Positions 39,985 to 49,998 of a stretch of DNA of 64,000 nucleotides are shown one piece after another (position 1 is the first letter of the stretch; every line of letters starts with the position of its first letter). The position numbers and the translations under genes are program-made. Origin of the DNA: Shewanella cutis (GTDB lineage Bacteria > Pseudomonadota > Gammaproteobacteria > Enterobacterales > Shewanellaceae); assembly GCF_022410515.1 (NCBI RefSeq), contig NZ_JACSDI010000015.1, positions 1 to 64,000 on the forward strand. The letters are read 5' to 3'. The notes under the pieces are model-generated. The model was not told where the DNA came from. It did not search any database and saw only the letters and a program-made list of their open reading frames with translations.

Positions 39985-40722
39985 ATGAAGACTCGTACTA
40001 AATTTCTGCTAACAGGGGCGTTACTTTCTTTGGCTGCCAGCTCCCACGCTGCTGAAGATAATCAACTCTTTGGTGGCACAATTAACGGTAATGTTAATTT
40101 TGCTTCTGATTATGTGTTTCGTGGTGAATCCGAAACCTTAGACGGTGATATTCCCGTTATTCAAGGCACGTTAAGCTGGAACCACAATCAAGGCTGGTAT
40201 GCGGGAGTCTTTAGCTCCAACATCAAGTTTGCCGACCCAAATTTAGAAATTGTGACCGCACCTTTTATTGGTAAAGCGGGAGAGTTTGGCGACTCAGGCT
40301 TTACCTATGATGTCATGCTGTTTTCGTACCTTTATCCCGGTGCATCCTATTCCAACTACACCGAATTATGGCTAAAAGTGGGTAAACAATTCGGCCGCGC
40401 CAATCTGCAACTTGAAATCACACCAACGGTGGATGACTGGTTTGGTGTTGATGGCTGGCACGGGGTGAACTACGCCCTACACCCAAGCTATAGCTTTGAC
40501 AACGGTGTTAAAATCTCAGCATCTGTGGGTTATCAAGACCTAACGGGTGATGACGCCGAAGGTTGGGGCCACTGGAACATCGGCCTCAGCAAAGCTTACT
40601 ATGGCCTAAACTTCGACCTACGTTACCACGCCAGCACCGTAGACAGTGACCATAAAGTCTATGGCACCCAAACTGAAATCTTCGATGATCGAGTCGTCAT
40701 TGGGATCAGTAAAAGTTTTTAA
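39985..40722 (+). CDS. TorF family putative outer-membrane porin
   Basis: A 245-aa exported protein. The signal peptide runs MKTRTKFLLTGALLSLAASS to HAA. The mature start, GGTINGNVNFASDYVFRGES, is the hallmark of the TorF/Gcw-chp family (SDYVFRG). The rest is alternating barrel strands ending in KSF, an outer-membrane sorting signal. The ATG at 39985 is preferred; 39976 is also possible. The frame is open to 39730 but the signal peptide fixes the start. Function unknown beyond a likely outer-membrane barrel. Confidence 0.85.
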   Translation: MKTRTKFLLTGALLSLAASSHAAEDNQLFGGTINGNVNFASDYVFRGESETLDGDIPVIQGTLSWNHNQGWYAGVFSSNIKFADPNLEIVTAPFIGKAGEFGDSGFTYDVMLFSYLYPGASYSNYTELWLKVGKQFGRANLQLEITPTVDDWFGVDGWHGVNYALHPSYSFDNGVKISASVGYQDLTGDDAEGWGHWNIGLSKAYYGLNFDLRYHASTVDSDHKVYGTQTEIFDDRVVIGISKSF

Positions 40723-40792
40723 TCTTTTTTTGCTTGCACGTTCATCCCGCTGCTTCCCTGCAGCACTCCAATTGCTTGATTTATCGAGCCTT

Positions 40793-40820
40793 GACCAGCC
40801 ATATTGGCTGGTCTTTTTTT
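40793..40820 (+). terminator. TorF-like gene terminator
   Basis: The perfect 8-bp stem GACCAGCC / GGCTGGTC with an ATATT loop is followed by seven T residues, 70 bases after the stop codon. Confidence 0.88.
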
Positions 40821-40825
40821 ATCTA

Positions 40826-41051
40826 AATAACCTGAACTCGGGGTAACGAGTACCGGAAGATCTAAAGTTAACAAACTAACTCAATGCTATAAATGATTAT
40901 TGTTAAAAGGAAAAATATATTTTTTGACTGAATGCGCATATCAAGGCGCTCTGTCGTACGCCATAGCGAGCTATGGTGAGACAGAGCAACGCAGAGAGGC
41001 TCGAAAAGATGCCTATTCAGCGGCTCTGCTTATCCCGAGCTCAGGTTAAAT
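40826..41051. mobile_element. MITE-like element with 18-20 bp terminal inverted repeats
   Basis: Left end AATAACCTGAACTCGGGGTAA-like and right end TTATCCCGAGCTCAGGTTAA are inverted copies with about two mismatches. The interior holds a cruciform: GCTCTGTC / GACAGAGC enclosing CCATAGC / GCTATGG (40948-40987). There is no coding capacity. The right end supplies the stop codon (41046-41048) of the neighbouring glycosylase gene. Unrelated in sequence to the other two MITE-like elements. Confidence 0.7.
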
Positions 41052-41735
41052 ACGATTATCACCAACACTGCAGGCTAACACGCGGCTAATATCGGCAAGA
41101 CAACGACCTGATTCCTGCTGCCATTGATTGAACACAGCTTGCACCTGTTTTAACGCCGTTTGTGAGCTAAAACCTGCATCAACTAACTTGTGTGCTTTAA
41201 AATAACCTTGCACATCATCGGTTAACAAAAAAGTATCCTTGCCAATTCCCCTCAAGAAATATGGCCCAGTATTGCCGCCGAGGCGAGCGCCGCGCTTTTT
41301 CAATAACGCCCAGAGTCCGACTATATCTTCGGTAGGCCACTCGGCAATCAGCTTAGCCAAGCTGCCATGTTCGCGGGCAATATCGTGGATCATCAGCGCA
41401 TTGTCATAAATCGCTTGGGTCTTCTTTAAATGGCGAATTAAGGTCGCATCCGCCGCTCGAGCTTGGATCTGCTCAGGCGATAACATCAATACCTTTTCGG
41501 GTACAAAATGAAAGAAAGACTGCTCATAGGCTGGCCATTTATTATCAACCACACGCCAGACAAAACCGCTCTGAAACACCTGTCGGCTCATCGCGGAGAG
41601 CAGCGTAGCATCATCGTACTGGCGAATGTCTGTGCGCGTTAGGCAGCCAGGAAGCAAAGCTTCGAGCCCCTTTTTACCACCTTTACGCTCACTCGCTCTG
41701 GCATAGATGGATGAGAAACTTTCTAACTGACTCAT
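41046..41735 (-). CDS. DNA-3-methyladenine glycosylase I family protein
   Basis: A 229-aa protein resembling Tag (base excision of 3-methyladenine) in its helical core: AMSRQVFQSGFVWRVVDNKW corresponds to Tag's FEAFQAGLSWITVL segment, and GGNTGPYFLRGIGKDTFLLT and DDVQGYF follow. It is longer than E. coli Tag (187) and lacks the clear C/H zinc snap, so it is a divergent member of this family. The stop codon lies within a MITE-like terminal repeat, so its last one or two codons may have changed on insertion. Confidence 0.72.
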   Translation of the reverse strand: MSQLESFSSIYARASERKGGKKGLEALLPGCLTRTDIRQYDDATLLSAMSRQVFQSGFVWRVVDNKWPAYEQSFFHFVPEKVLMLSPEQIQARAADATLIRHLKKTQAIYDNALMIHDIAREHGSLAKLIAEWPTEDIVGLWALLKKRGARLGGNTGPYFLRGIGKDTFLLTDDVQGYFKAHKLVDAGFSSQTALKQVQAVFNQWQQESGRCLADISRVLACSVGDNRI

Positions 41736-41938
41736 GCTGTTACCTTTGATTGTCGACGGTTCACTGGTTTTCTAAGCGTTAATAGTACTGAATTTTAGCC
41801 CGCAGGGACATTCCGCATGGCAAACCACTTTTACGCCATTTCCGTTACTTTCAAAGAAAATTCCCACAGCAATCGTATTGATAACGACTAAAGTTAAGGC
41901 GTAGAGTCAAAAAATTAGCGGTTGCGGGGTCGACGTCT

Positions 41939-42586
41939 ATGGAGCTTTTCTATCATCCATTATCACGATATTCACAGAAGGTGCTGATCGCTCTCTATGA
42001 GAAACAAGCTAACTTCTATCCGCGGATTACCGATCTGCGCGACCCATTTGCTCGCCAAGCATTCCAACAATTTTATCCACCCGCAAAGTTGCCACTGCTT
42101 AAGACCCAAGACAGTCAACTGATCCCCGAATCCAGCATTATTATCGAATATTTAGATAGGCATTTTAGAAACAGCACAGAGCTGCTACCCACTGAGCCAG
42201 AACGCAACCTAGTAGTACGCTTATTTGATCGCATTATTGATAACGATATCAATAACCCACTATTTCAATTAGAAAAACTAAAGTATGCCCCTGAAGGACG
42301 TGAGTTCGAAATTAAGCAGCTTGAAAAGCAGATGTTTGCCCAATTCCAACGTTTAGATAACCATCTTAGGCAGAATCATTGGGTTTGTGGTGACAGCTTT
42401 ACCTTAGCAGACTGTGCACTTATCCCCTGTTTAAGCTACAGCTTTGCCCACTTAAATCTATTGGATTTAGATGAATTAGTGCGTTATTGGCAACAGGCGC
42501 AGCTTCGCGGCGCCTGGATGCTCGTACTTGAAGAGGTGTTACTGGCCGAACTGGAAGAAGACACTGGGATTAGGAGTATTCCCTAG
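41939..42586 (+). CDS. Glutathione S-transferase family protein
   Basis: A 215-aa GST-fold protein. The N-terminal thioredoxin-like domain starts MELFYHPLSRYSQKVLIALY, with SRYSQK in the catalytic-Ser position. The cis-Pro segment is AKLPLLKTQDSQLIPESSII (about 49-68, with ESSIIIEYLD). A helical C-terminal domain follows, with HWVCGDSFTLADCALIPCLS near 149-168, the usual N-capping motif. The substrate is unknown. The gene is convergent with the thioesterase, 12 bases apart. Confidence 0.87.
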   Translation: MELFYHPLSRYSQKVLIALYEKQANFYPRITDLRDPFARQAFQQFYPPAKLPLLKTQDSQLIPESSIIIEYLDRHFRNSTELLPTEPERNLVVRLFDRIIDNDINNPLFQLEKLKYAPEGREFEIKQLEKQMFAQFQRLDNHLRQNHWVCGDSFTLADCALIPCLSYSFAHLNLLDLDELVRYWQQAQLRGAWMLVLEEVLLAELEEDTGIRSIP

Positions 42587-42598
42587 CACCAACAAGCA

Positions 42599-43129
42599 CT
42601 AAAGATTGCGTTCTTTTTTCAACTGTAAAAACGCTTTCCATTTAACCACTTCTGGCGGTAACTCTGGAGCCGGATCGGTATAGCCAGCTTCTTTAACTAA
42701 TACCTCTAAAGGCACTTGCTTACCTTTACACACAAACACACCACGCACATGCACGATACAATGCAGGCCGCGCTCACTGATAAAGCGTTGTTCAATATAG
42801 AAATATTTTTCATCCCAGCCCACGACCTTGGTTTCAATCTCAAACTTTTTTAAGGGCTTGATATCGCGGATATAGGTAAATTCGGCGGCGTTAACAATTG
42901 GCATCCATTTTAATTTGAGGAAACGCTTCAGCAACCCCATTTCGGCCAACATATAGGTGCGGGCCAGATCCATAAACGCTGGGTAACGGGAGTTAGTGAG
43001 ATGGAAATTGATATCGCAATCACTGGGCAACGCGCGATAAGTAATGCGGCTCGTCCCCAAAAAATCAATCTTACGGCAATGGCGCGTGCGCCAAAATAAC
43101 AACCAAAACAAACGGAAATACAGATTCAT
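42599..43129 (-). CDS. Acyl-CoA thioesterase-like hotdog protein
   Basis: A 176-aa protein of the hotdog-fold thioesterase type. SDCDINFHLTNSRYPAFMDL (about 38-57) is the conserved acyl-thioester site with Asp and the Asn-x-x-Tyr pattern. Seen also are FEIETKVVGWDEKYFYIEQRF and the C-terminal VPLEVL. The ATG at 43129 has GGGCGAC upstream; the frame is open to 43186. It may hydrolyse acyl-CoA or acyl-ACP; no specific substrate can be assigned. It is transcribed after prlC, but a gap and a terminator separate them. Confidence 0.78.
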   Translation of the reverse strand: MNLYFRLFWLLFWRTRHCRKIDFLGTSRITYRALPSDCDINFHLTNSRYPAFMDLARTYMLAEMGLLKRFLKLKWMPIVNAAEFTYIRDIKPLKKFEIETKVVGWDEKYFYIEQRFISERGLHCIVHVRGVFVCKGKQVPLEVLVKEAGYTDPAPELPPEVVKWKAFLQLKKERNL

Positions 43130-43203
43130 ATGCAGTCGCCCTAAAAAGAAGAGCCACAGGCTAACAGAGGTCATACCACAGGGCAAGCGAGATCTGGCTC
43201 ACA

Positions 43204-43229
43204 AAAAAGGCGCCATTCGGCGCCTTTTT
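43204..43229. terminator. Terminator between prlC and the thioesterase
   Basis: The perfect 11-bp stem AAAAAGGCGCC / GGCGCCTTTTT with an ATTC loop is bidirectional in form. It ends prlC, which is read on the minus strand. Confidence 0.88.
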
Positions 43230-43257
43230 ATGCTCAAGCACAGCTATTTAGTATGGC

Positions 43258-45297
43258 TTAAGCGGCAATCCCAGAGTGGCGCAGTAGCGCATCGATACTC
43301 GGCTCGCGCCCCATAAACTGCTTAAATAAATCCATCGGCTCCGCCGAACCGCCCATCTCAAGGATATTGTGCAGGAAGCTACGGCCCGTGTCAGGATTGA
43401 ATATGCCTTCTTCTTCGAAGCGAGAAAACGCATCCGCCGACAGCACTTCGGCCCACTTGTAGCTGTAATAACCCGCAGCATAGCCGCCGGCAAAAATATG
43501 CGCAAAACCATGTTGGAAACGGTTAAATACTGGCGGAATTAACACGGCCACCTGACGACGCACTTCGTCCAAGGTCTGTTGAATACGCGCGCCTTTTGCA
43601 GGGTCGTATTCGTGGTGCAGTCTAAAATCGAACAGTGAAAACTCGAGCTGGCGCAACATCATCATGCCGGATTGGAAGTTTTTCGCCGCTAACATCTTAT
43701 CTAACATCGCTTTAGGTAAAGGCTCACCGGTTTCATAATGTCCGGAGATCTCCGCTAAGGCTTCTTCCTGCCAGCACCAGTTTTCCATAAATTGGCTAGG
43801 TAACTCGACTGCATCCCAAGGCACACCGTTGATACCAGACACGCCAGCAACATCGATTTTGGTCAGCATATGGTGAATGCCATGACCAAACTCATGGAAT
43901 AACGTTGTCACTTCATCGTGGGTGAAAAGTGCAGGCTTACCATCAACTGGACCATTGAAGTTACAGGTGAGATATGCAACCGGTTTTTGTAGGCCATTGG
44001 CGGTTTGACGACGCACGCGGCAATCATCCATCCAAGCGCCGCCGCGTTTACCAGTGCGGGCATATAAGTCTAAATAAAAACTGCCTCTGTGCTCGCCCGT
44101 TTCGTCGAAAATATCGAAGAAACGTACATCCTTATGCCAACGGTCAAACTCGGTTTGCTCAACAATCTTCAAACCAAAGAGACGTGAGACAGTGTAAAAC
44201 AAGCCAGATAGCACTTTATCTTCAGGGAAGTAAGGGCGCAGTAACTCTTGTGAAATCTCATACTTATGTTGCTGTAACTTCTCAGCGTAGAAACTTAAGT
44301 CCCAAGAAGCCATTTCAGTCACGCCATATTGTTCCTGCGCAAAGGCTTTTAGCTCAGCAAGTTCGGCTTTAGCTTGATCTTTAGAACGCAGTGCCAATTC
44401 ATTTAAGAAAGCCATCACCTGCGCGGGCGTTTCAGCCATTTTAGTGGCGAGTGATTTTTCGGCAAAGCTATCAAATCCTAATAACTGTGCCAGTTCATGG
44501 CGCAGCGCGAGGATTTCATCCATCAAAGGACCGTTATCAAATTGGCCTGCATTCGGGCCTTGATCCGATGCGCGAGTTACAAAGGCGCGATAGCACTCTT
44601 CCCTTAGCTCACGGTTTTCACTGTAGGTCATCACAGGTAAATAGGAAGGGAAATCTAAGGTAAACAACCAGCCATCGAGTTCACGGGCCTCGGCCATTGC
44701 TTTCGCTGCTGCCTTGGCAGAATCTGGCAAGCCAGCGAGTTCAGCCTCATCGGTAATCAACTTAGTCCACGCTTGGGTCGCATCCAGTAATTGATTGGAA
44801 AAGCCGCTGGTAAGTTCAGAAAGACGCTTAACGATTTCACCATAACGCACTTTTTGCGCGTCATCTAAGCCGATACCCGAGAGCTCGAAGTCACGCAAAC
44901 TGTGCTCAATCACCATTTGCTGCGCTTGGCTTAATTGGTCAAACTCTGGTGATGCACGCAGGGATTTATATGCCTCATATAGCCCTTGGTGTTGACCAAC
45001 GTAAGTGCCATATTCGGATAAAAGAGGTAAACAAGCATCGTGGGCAGCGCGCCATTCATCTGTGCTAGTGACAGAATTCATGTGGGAAACGGGCGACCAA
45101 ATTTGGCTTAGCTCATCGTCCACTTGCTCAAGAGGAGCTACCAGGTTTTCCCAAGTATAAGGCCCTGGATTTTGCAGCACCTCATCGATTTTGGCGCGGC
45201 ACTGAGCAATAGCATGCTCAACGGCAACTTGAATATGTTCAGGTTTAATCTGTGAAAAAAGCGGTAAGCTTGCGCCGTTAAGCAAAGGGTTGCTCAT
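43258..45297 (-). CDS. prlC: Oligopeptidase A
   Basis: A 679-aa M3 family zinc metallopeptidase that degrades oligopeptides, including cleaved signal peptides, in the cytoplasm. The zinc motif is HEFGH (about residues 468-472), followed by the third ligand Glu in the downstream helix (VELPSQFMENW). FAHIFAGGYAAGYYSYKWAE near the C-terminus is a conserved substrate-binding part. Length equals E. coli OpdA (680). Single gene with a strong terminator. Confidence 0.96.
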   Translation of the reverse strand: MSNPLLNGASLPLFSQIKPEHIQVAVEHAIAQCRAKIDEVLQNPGPYTWENLVAPLEQVDDELSQIWSPVSHMNSVTSTDEWRAAHDACLPLLSEYGTYVGQHQGLYEAYKSLRASPEFDQLSQAQQMVIEHSLRDFELSGIGLDDAQKVRYGEIVKRLSELTSGFSNQLLDATQAWTKLITDEAELAGLPDSAKAAAKAMAEARELDGWLFTLDFPSYLPVMTYSENRELREECYRAFVTRASDQGPNAGQFDNGPLMDEILALRHELAQLLGFDSFAEKSLATKMAETPAQVMAFLNELALRSKDQAKAELAELKAFAQEQYGVTEMASWDLSFYAEKLQQHKYEISQELLRPYFPEDKVLSGLFYTVSRLFGLKIVEQTEFDRWHKDVRFFDIFDETGEHRGSFYLDLYARTGKRGGAWMDDCRVRRQTANGLQKPVAYLTCNFNGPVDGKPALFTHDEVTTLFHEFGHGIHHMLTKIDVAGVSGINGVPWDAVELPSQFMENWCWQEEALAEISGHYETGEPLPKAMLDKMLAAKNFQSGMMMLRQLEFSLFDFRLHHEYDPAKGARIQQTLDEVRRQVAVLIPPVFNRFQHGFAHIFAGGYAAGYYSYKWAEVLSADAFSRFEEEGIFNPDTGRSFLHNILEMGGSAEPMDLFKQFMGREPSIDALLRHSGIAA

Positions 45298-45556
45298 AAT
45301 GATTCCTCAACAATCTGTGTAGCTAATAAATAAGGGCTTATGTTCGATTTATCAAGGCGGGAAAATCGATTGCCATCTTCGCCCGTACGCTTAACGACAT
45401 TCTACAAAGAAAAAAGTGAGCCAGTTCTCAATTAGGATTTACACCAAATTTACCCTTTGAATCTTGACGGCTTGATCGCAAATCAAATCCATTCTCATTA
45501 ATGATGATGTTCATATGGGCTAATATCTACGCATATTCAATCAAATTGGCTTAACT

Positions 45557-46342
45557 ATGGCGGTTTCAGTTAAATCCATCATTAGCGCCTTAGGCGTCAT
45601 TAGCTTAGTGTGCTTAAGCCATCTGTGCTTAGCCAACGAAAGCTTAACCCAAACCGAAGGGGCCTCAAGTAACCCATTATCGGCAGCAACAGACCCTTTA
45701 ACGACAAACATCGATGTCGGCTGGGATAGCAAGTATGTTTCGCAAGGGCGCAATAACTTAGCAGAGGGCGGAATTTATTGGATGAATGCCAGCGTCCAAT
45801 ACGGCAATCTCACCACCTACGCCCTCGTGGGCCGCGGTGATAGCCAAGCTTATACCGAGTGGAATATCGGCCTAGAATACGCCCTAAACTTGAGTGAACA
45901 CTTAGAAGCAAATCTTGGATATCAACGCATTGAAGGCTATAGCGATAGCCGCTGTCAGGATAACGAACTGTTTGCGGAACTGGCTTACACCGCCGCGCCT
46001 TGGCTAGTGCCTTCAGTGAGTTATGTCTATTCCACCGAGGCGGCAGGCTATTTTGTAGAGCTGAGTCTACACAGCTATTGGCAACTTACAGAGCAATTTA
46101 CGCTTTCACCCTATGTAACACAAGGTCTTGATTTTAAATATCGAACAGAAGAACACAATGGCAAAAATCATCTCCAATTTGGGCTAGAAGCAAGCTATAA
46201 CCTCGCCGAAAATATCGTCATTAGCGGTCATATTAGCCACAGTATTGCGCAGGCCGATATCGAGCAAGAAGCTGTCGCAAATGGCGACTTTAGCTCACAG
46301 GATCAAACTTATGCGGGTATCCATTTCAATATGAGCTTCTAA
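45557..46342 (+). CDS. Putative outer-membrane beta-barrel protein
   Basis: A 261-aa exported protein. The signal peptide ends CLA (about residue 26). NIDVGWDSKYVSQGRNNL is like the TorF-type S-x-Y-V-(F/S)-x-G-(x) signature. The body alternates aromatic and glycine-rich strands, and the last residues, HFNMSF, form an outer-membrane sorting signal. It resembles the TorF-like protein at 39985 in layout but is a different sequence. It is followed, about 95 bases on, by a secreted hypothetical protein. Confidence 0.75.
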   Translation: MAVSVKSIISALGVISLVCLSHLCLANESLTQTEGASSNPLSAATDPLTTNIDVGWDSKYVSQGRNNLAEGGIYWMNASVQYGNLTTYALVGRGDSQAYTEWNIGLEYALNLSEHLEANLGYQRIEGYSDSRCQDNELFAELAYTAAPWLVPSVSYVYSTEAAGYFVELSLHSYWQLTEQFTLSPYVTQGLDFKYRTEEHNGKNHLQFGLEASYNLAENIVISGHISHSIAQADIEQEAVANGDFSSQDQTYAGIHFNMSF

Positions 46343-46437
46343 GTTTTATTGGCCTCACTACCGCTTGGCAAACTATCACACGCCTAACTACACTCAAGAT
46401 GTCGATGGAACGACCTTGATTTAGCGAGGAACTGGGC

Positions 46438-46971
46438 ATGTTGATTCATCCGTTAAAAGTGCGTGCTAACACATTTATCATATTGACCTTGTGCAGTCTG
46501 CCATCCTTAGCCGCAGTACCTGAGAGTGAGCCTGAATTAGTATTCGAATCCCTCTCAAAAACTACCACTACTGACCCACTGCCATTGGGAACGCTGCTCG
46601 ACAGCGAAGGTAAGCCGCTGACCATTCCCGCAGAGCAAAGCGCTTTGGATTATTCGCCACCCCCAGTAAATATTGATAATGAGTCACCCAAAGCAAAGAC
46701 CGACAAAACGCAATCCACTAAAACTAAAAAGAAAAAACTGAGCCGCAAGCAACAACTCGCCAGCCGCGAAAAAGTCGCTAACGATCCTAGTTGCCGCTGG
46801 CTTGATGCTCGGATGTCACAACTCGAAACGCAGATCCGCACTAAGCAAGACAAAGCTGCCAACTATCAAAGCGATGAGCTCAGCGCTCGCAGGCAAGAAT
46901 GGCAATGTCTTAAATGCGGTGTTGAAGGACCAAACCAAGACGATCACCACCGCTGCCAATACCGCCGTTAA
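46438..46971 (+). CDS. Secreted hypothetical protein
   Basis: A 177-aa protein with a signal peptide (ending near SLAA). A Pro/Ser-rich part follows, then a strongly basic linker KTKKKKLSRKQQ (about 98-109) and a charged C-terminal coil (MSQLETQIRTKQDKAANYQ). The C-terminus has CLKCG and CQYRR. I do not recognise the family. The C-terminal Cys residues could be paired or metal-binding. It lies between an outer-membrane barrel gene and gor. Confidence 0.6.
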   Translation: MLIHPLKVRANTFIILTLCSLPSLAAVPESEPELVFESLSKTTTTDPLPLGTLLDSEGKPLTIPAEQSALDYSPPPVNIDNESPKAKTDKTQSTKTKKKKLSRKQQLASREKVANDPSCRWLDARMSQLETQIRTKQDKAANYQSDELSARRQEWQCLKCGVEGPNQDDHHRCQYRR

Positions 46972-47147
46972 GCTTCCGATGAATGAACTGGTAGTTAATT
47001 CGTTTGATATCAGGCTGATTGAGATTTTTTGCGGCAAACCAAGGTCTATAGCAAGGCAACTTAATAGGCTGGTCTGCAAACCCAATCCAACCTACAATGG
47101 CCTTCTGCTATTAAGCACCTCATTCTTAGGATTAGACGGAGAAACTC

Positions 47148-48503
47148 ATGGCCCAACATTTTGACTATATCTGCCTAGGCGCAGGCAGCGGCGGTATCGC
47201 CTCAGCTAACCGAGCTGCTATGCGTGGCGCTAAAGTGCTACTCATCGAAGCAAAGCACGTTGGTGGCACCTGCGTAAACGTGGGCTGCGTGCCTAAAAAA
47301 GTCATGTGGTATGGCGCGCACATCGCTGAAGCCATGAACCTCTACGCCAAAGATTATGGATTTGATGTTTCGGTCAACAAATTCGACTGGAACACCTTAG
47401 TCAACAGCCGTGAAGCCTATATCGGTCGCATCCATGAAGCCTACGGCCGCGGCTTTACCAATAATAAAGTCACCTTACTCAATGGCTACGGCCGCTTTGT
47501 GAATGGCAACACCATTGAGGTGAATGGCGAGCACTACACTGCTGACCATATCCTCATCGCCACCGGTGGCGCGCCAACCATCCCAAACATTCCTGGTGCG
47601 GAATATGGCATTGATTCCGATGGTTTCTTCGCCCTGCGCGAACAACCTAAACGTGTCGCTGTAGTCGGCGCTGGCTATATCGCCGTTGAAGTCGCGGGCG
47701 TGTTACACGCACTCGGCAGTGAAACTCATCTATTTGTACGTAAACATGCACCGCTGCGTAACTTCGACCCTATGCTAATCGATGCCCTCGTCGATGCCAT
47801 GAAGACCGAAGGCCCAACCCTGCACACCAACAGCGTCCCACAATCCGTAGTCAAAAATGCCGACGACAGCCTGACTCTAAACCTTGAAAATGGCGAAAGC
47901 GTGACCGTCGATTGCCTGATATGGGCGATTGGTCGCTCACCAGCAACAGGCAATATCGGCCTAGAAAACACCGAGGTGCAACTGGATAGCAAAGGTTATG
48001 TGATTACCGACGCACAGCAAAATACCACCCACAAAGGCATTTATTGCGTGGGTGATATTATGGCGGGCGGTGTGGAACTGACCCCAGTTGCGGTTAAGGC
48101 GGGTCGTTTACTCTCCGAGCGCCTATTCAACGGCATGAGCAATGCCAAAATGGATTACAGCCAAATCCCAACCGTGGTCTTTAGCCATCCACCGATTGGC
48201 ACTATGGGCTTAACCGAGCCAGAAGCCCGCGCGCAATATGGTGATGATAATGTGAAGGTTTACACCTCCACCTTCACCTCCATGTATACCGCCGTCACGA
48301 GCCACCGCCAAGCCTGTAAGATGAAGCTGGTCTGCGCCAGTAAAGAAGAGAAAGTTGTGGGTATTCATGGAATTGGCTTTGGCATGGATGAGATCCTCCA
48401 AGGCTTTGGCGTCGCCATGAAAATGGGCGCCACCAAAGCCGATTTCGATGCCGTTGTCGCCATCCACCCAACTGGCGCAGAGGAATTTGTTACGATGCGT
48501 TAG
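47148..48503 (+). CDS. gor: Glutathione reductase
   Basis: A 451-aa FAD disulphide reductase converting oxidised glutathione to GSH with NADPH in the cytoplasm. [13 protein letters not shown] (11-23) binds FAD. The redox-active pair is in [13 protein letters not shown] (Cys42 and Cys47). [15 protein letters not shown] binds the nucleotide, followed by KHAP, where glutathione reductases show Arg residues for NADPH. The active-site His-Glu pair is in HPTGAEEF near the C-terminus. Length matches E. coli Gor (450). It has its own terminator. Confidence 0.96.
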   Translation: MAQHFDYICLGAGSGGIASANRAAMRGAKVLLIEAKHVGGTCVNVGCVPKKVMWYGAHIAEAMNLYAKDYGFDVSVNKFDWNTLVNSREAYIGRIHEAYGRGFTNNKVTLLNGYGRFVNGNTIEVNGEHYTADHILIATGGAPTIPNIPGAEYGIDSDGFFALREQPKRVAVVGAGYIAVEVAGVLHALGSETHLFVRKHAPLRNFDPMLIDALVDAMKTEGPTLHTNSVPQSVVKNADDSLTLNLENGESVTVDCLIWAIGRSPATGNIGLENTEVQLDSKGYVITDAQQNTTHKGIYCVGDIMAGGVELTPVAVKAGRLLSERLFNGMSNAKMDYSQIPTVVFSHPPIGTMGLTEPEARAQYGDDNVKVYTSTFTSMYTAVTSHRQACKMKLVCASKEEKVVGIHGIGFGMDEILQGFGVAMKMGATKADFDAVVAIHPTGAEEFVTMR

Positions 48504-48882
48504 TGTAGAAAACCCACCTACACACGTTCGTACTGTAGAAAAACTGCAAGGCCAGAGCACCTTTCTCTGGCCTTTGTTTATTGACCTCATTGATACACTG
48601 GCGTTTCTAAAACATTTTGCCCCTTTGTGTGTTTAGGCTCATTAGCTCAAACGAAAATTCCCACATCTACTGCCATACAAATTCTTATCTATTTGCCTAT
48701 GTTTGGCCTTATCAGAAATCGACTAACAATGTATGGCTATATAGTCATATTTAAATTTAGATACTTTTGTGTGATTTTAAGACAATATCAGTGCGCATTA
48801 ACTCCATCTTTATCAAATAAAATTCTATAAAATCAAACAATTATAGCAGCTTAGCTTTAGTTAATAGGTTTGAAAAACGCGC
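48504..48882. other. Intergenic stretch between gor and the integron cassettes
   Basis: It holds the gor terminator (48548-48578) and AT-rich sequence. No attI or upstream attC was recognised. The left cassette boundary may lie at ATG|TTAGCC (48900/48901), which matches the G-TT recombination rule, but this is a short motif and not proof. Confidence 0.45.
48548..48578 (+). terminator. gor terminator
   Basis: The perfect 10-bp stem AAGGCCAGAG / CTCTGGCCTT with a 7-nt loop is followed by TGTTTA-type T-rich sequence, 44 bases after the stop codon. Confidence 0.82.
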
Positions 48883-49881
48883 ATGCGCACTAATAACATG
48901 TTAGCCTTCAAGCAATATCTTCAACATTTGGGAATAGTGATGAAATGTGAGAAATGTTCTGAATTTCGTGAGTTGCCATTACATCTACATGAACTATATA
49001 TGTTTTGCGATCTACTGAGAAATAAGTCAGATGTGTATAAGCTTTCAAAGAATGAACTAAAACAAGAAACAGAGGCTCATACCGAAAGTATTGCTAAGTG
49101 GTTAAAATTAGCTAGTCAGTTGGATAATGTTCAACTGAACCCATTTCGTTATGAAGAAGCGCATTATTGGTGTGAGTCAGCTGGAGATGAGCTAGATTCT
49201 GATGCATATCATAATAGTTCAATCATTACACCGCTCACGCGCTTCTTGTTCATTTCAAATGCGCTTGAGGAGACGTACCGTTTTACTAACTCACAATATG
49301 AGTTCCATTATGCTCGTGCTCAACTAAAGAATAACTCACTCGAACGAAAAAGGAATTACTCAGCTCAAGCAGCATGGTTACTTGATGAAGTTTATAGTGA
49401 TTTGGAAGTCCCGTTGCACTATGGTCACAAAGTCGACGGTTACCTAGCTCAAGTTAAGGAATATCAAAAAAGGTTCGATAATAGCTTTGACATTCAGTTG
49501 GAAAACAATGGAAAACTTTCATTTGGTCTTTCGCTTGTAAGAAATATTAGAAACCACATAGCACATGGCGTTTTTCCAATAGTAGATAACCCAGAATATA
49601 GCCACGAATGTTTTAACCCAAAAACGAAGAATCTTATTCTGAATATCTTAGGTTTTTCATCTCGTATAGCCACAATGAATATACAAATAATTTTAAATGC
49701 TACTCACCATGGATTTGAATCAGAGTTTTATCGTTATCTATGTGGAGACCCTGACTTTGGACATAAGTTAGAGCAATGCATTACTCCAGAATACCTCCGG
49801 CGTTTACATCTAAAGCAGGATTTTGGCTTAAATGAGAGCTCACAATGGGCAATACGTTCGACATGGGAAGAGGAAGGCTAA
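48883..49881 (+). CDS. HEPN-motif protein in an integron cassette
   Basis: A 332-aa helical protein of no family I recognise by name. The segment LSLVRNIRNHIAHG carries Arg220-Asn221-x3-His225, matching the HEPN RNase motif (R, polar residue, then H at +5). A CxxC (CEKC) lies near the N-terminus. The stop codon (49879-49881) is the first three bases of the attC site, as in mobile gene cassettes. The ATG at 48883 lacks a clear ribosome site; ATG 48940 (residue 20) has GGGAA upstream and may be the true start. AT-rich composition differs from gor. An RNA-cleaving toxin or defence role is inferred only. Confidence 0.68.
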   Translation: MRTNNMLAFKQYLQHLGIVMKCEKCSEFRELPLHLHELYMFCDLLRNKSDVYKLSKNELKQETEAHTESIAKWLKLASQLDNVQLNPFRYEEAHYWCESAGDELDSDAYHNSSIITPLTRFLFISNALEETYRFTNSQYEFHYARAQLKNNSLERKRNYSAQAAWLLDEVYSDLEVPLHYGHKVDGYLAQVKEYQKRFDNSFDIQLENNGKLSFGLSLVRNIRNHIAHGVFPIVDNPEYSHECFNPKTKNLILNILGFSSRIATMNIQIILNATHHGFESEFYRYLCGDPDFGHKLEQCITPEYLRRLHLKQDFGLNESSQWAIRSTWEEEG

Positions 49882-49998
49882 CAAACGCTTCAAGAGGGAC
49901 AGCCAACGCATGGCATTTTTACTATGCGTTGGTTTTCGTGGTTACGGTGTTATGCGAAAAGTTAGTAATAGCGTTGGCTGCCCCTTAAGCGGGCGTTA
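49879..49998 (+). other. attC site 1 (integron cassette recombination site)
   Basis: A 120-bp imperfect palindrome. The left part is TAACAAACGCTTCAAGAGGG then ACAGCCAACGC; the right part is GCGTTGGCTGCCCC then TTAAGCGGGCGTTATG. Complementary arms, the TAACAAACG left end, the CGTTA right end and the length match Vibrio-type attC repeats. It overlaps the HEPN gene's stop codon. Confidence 0.88.
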
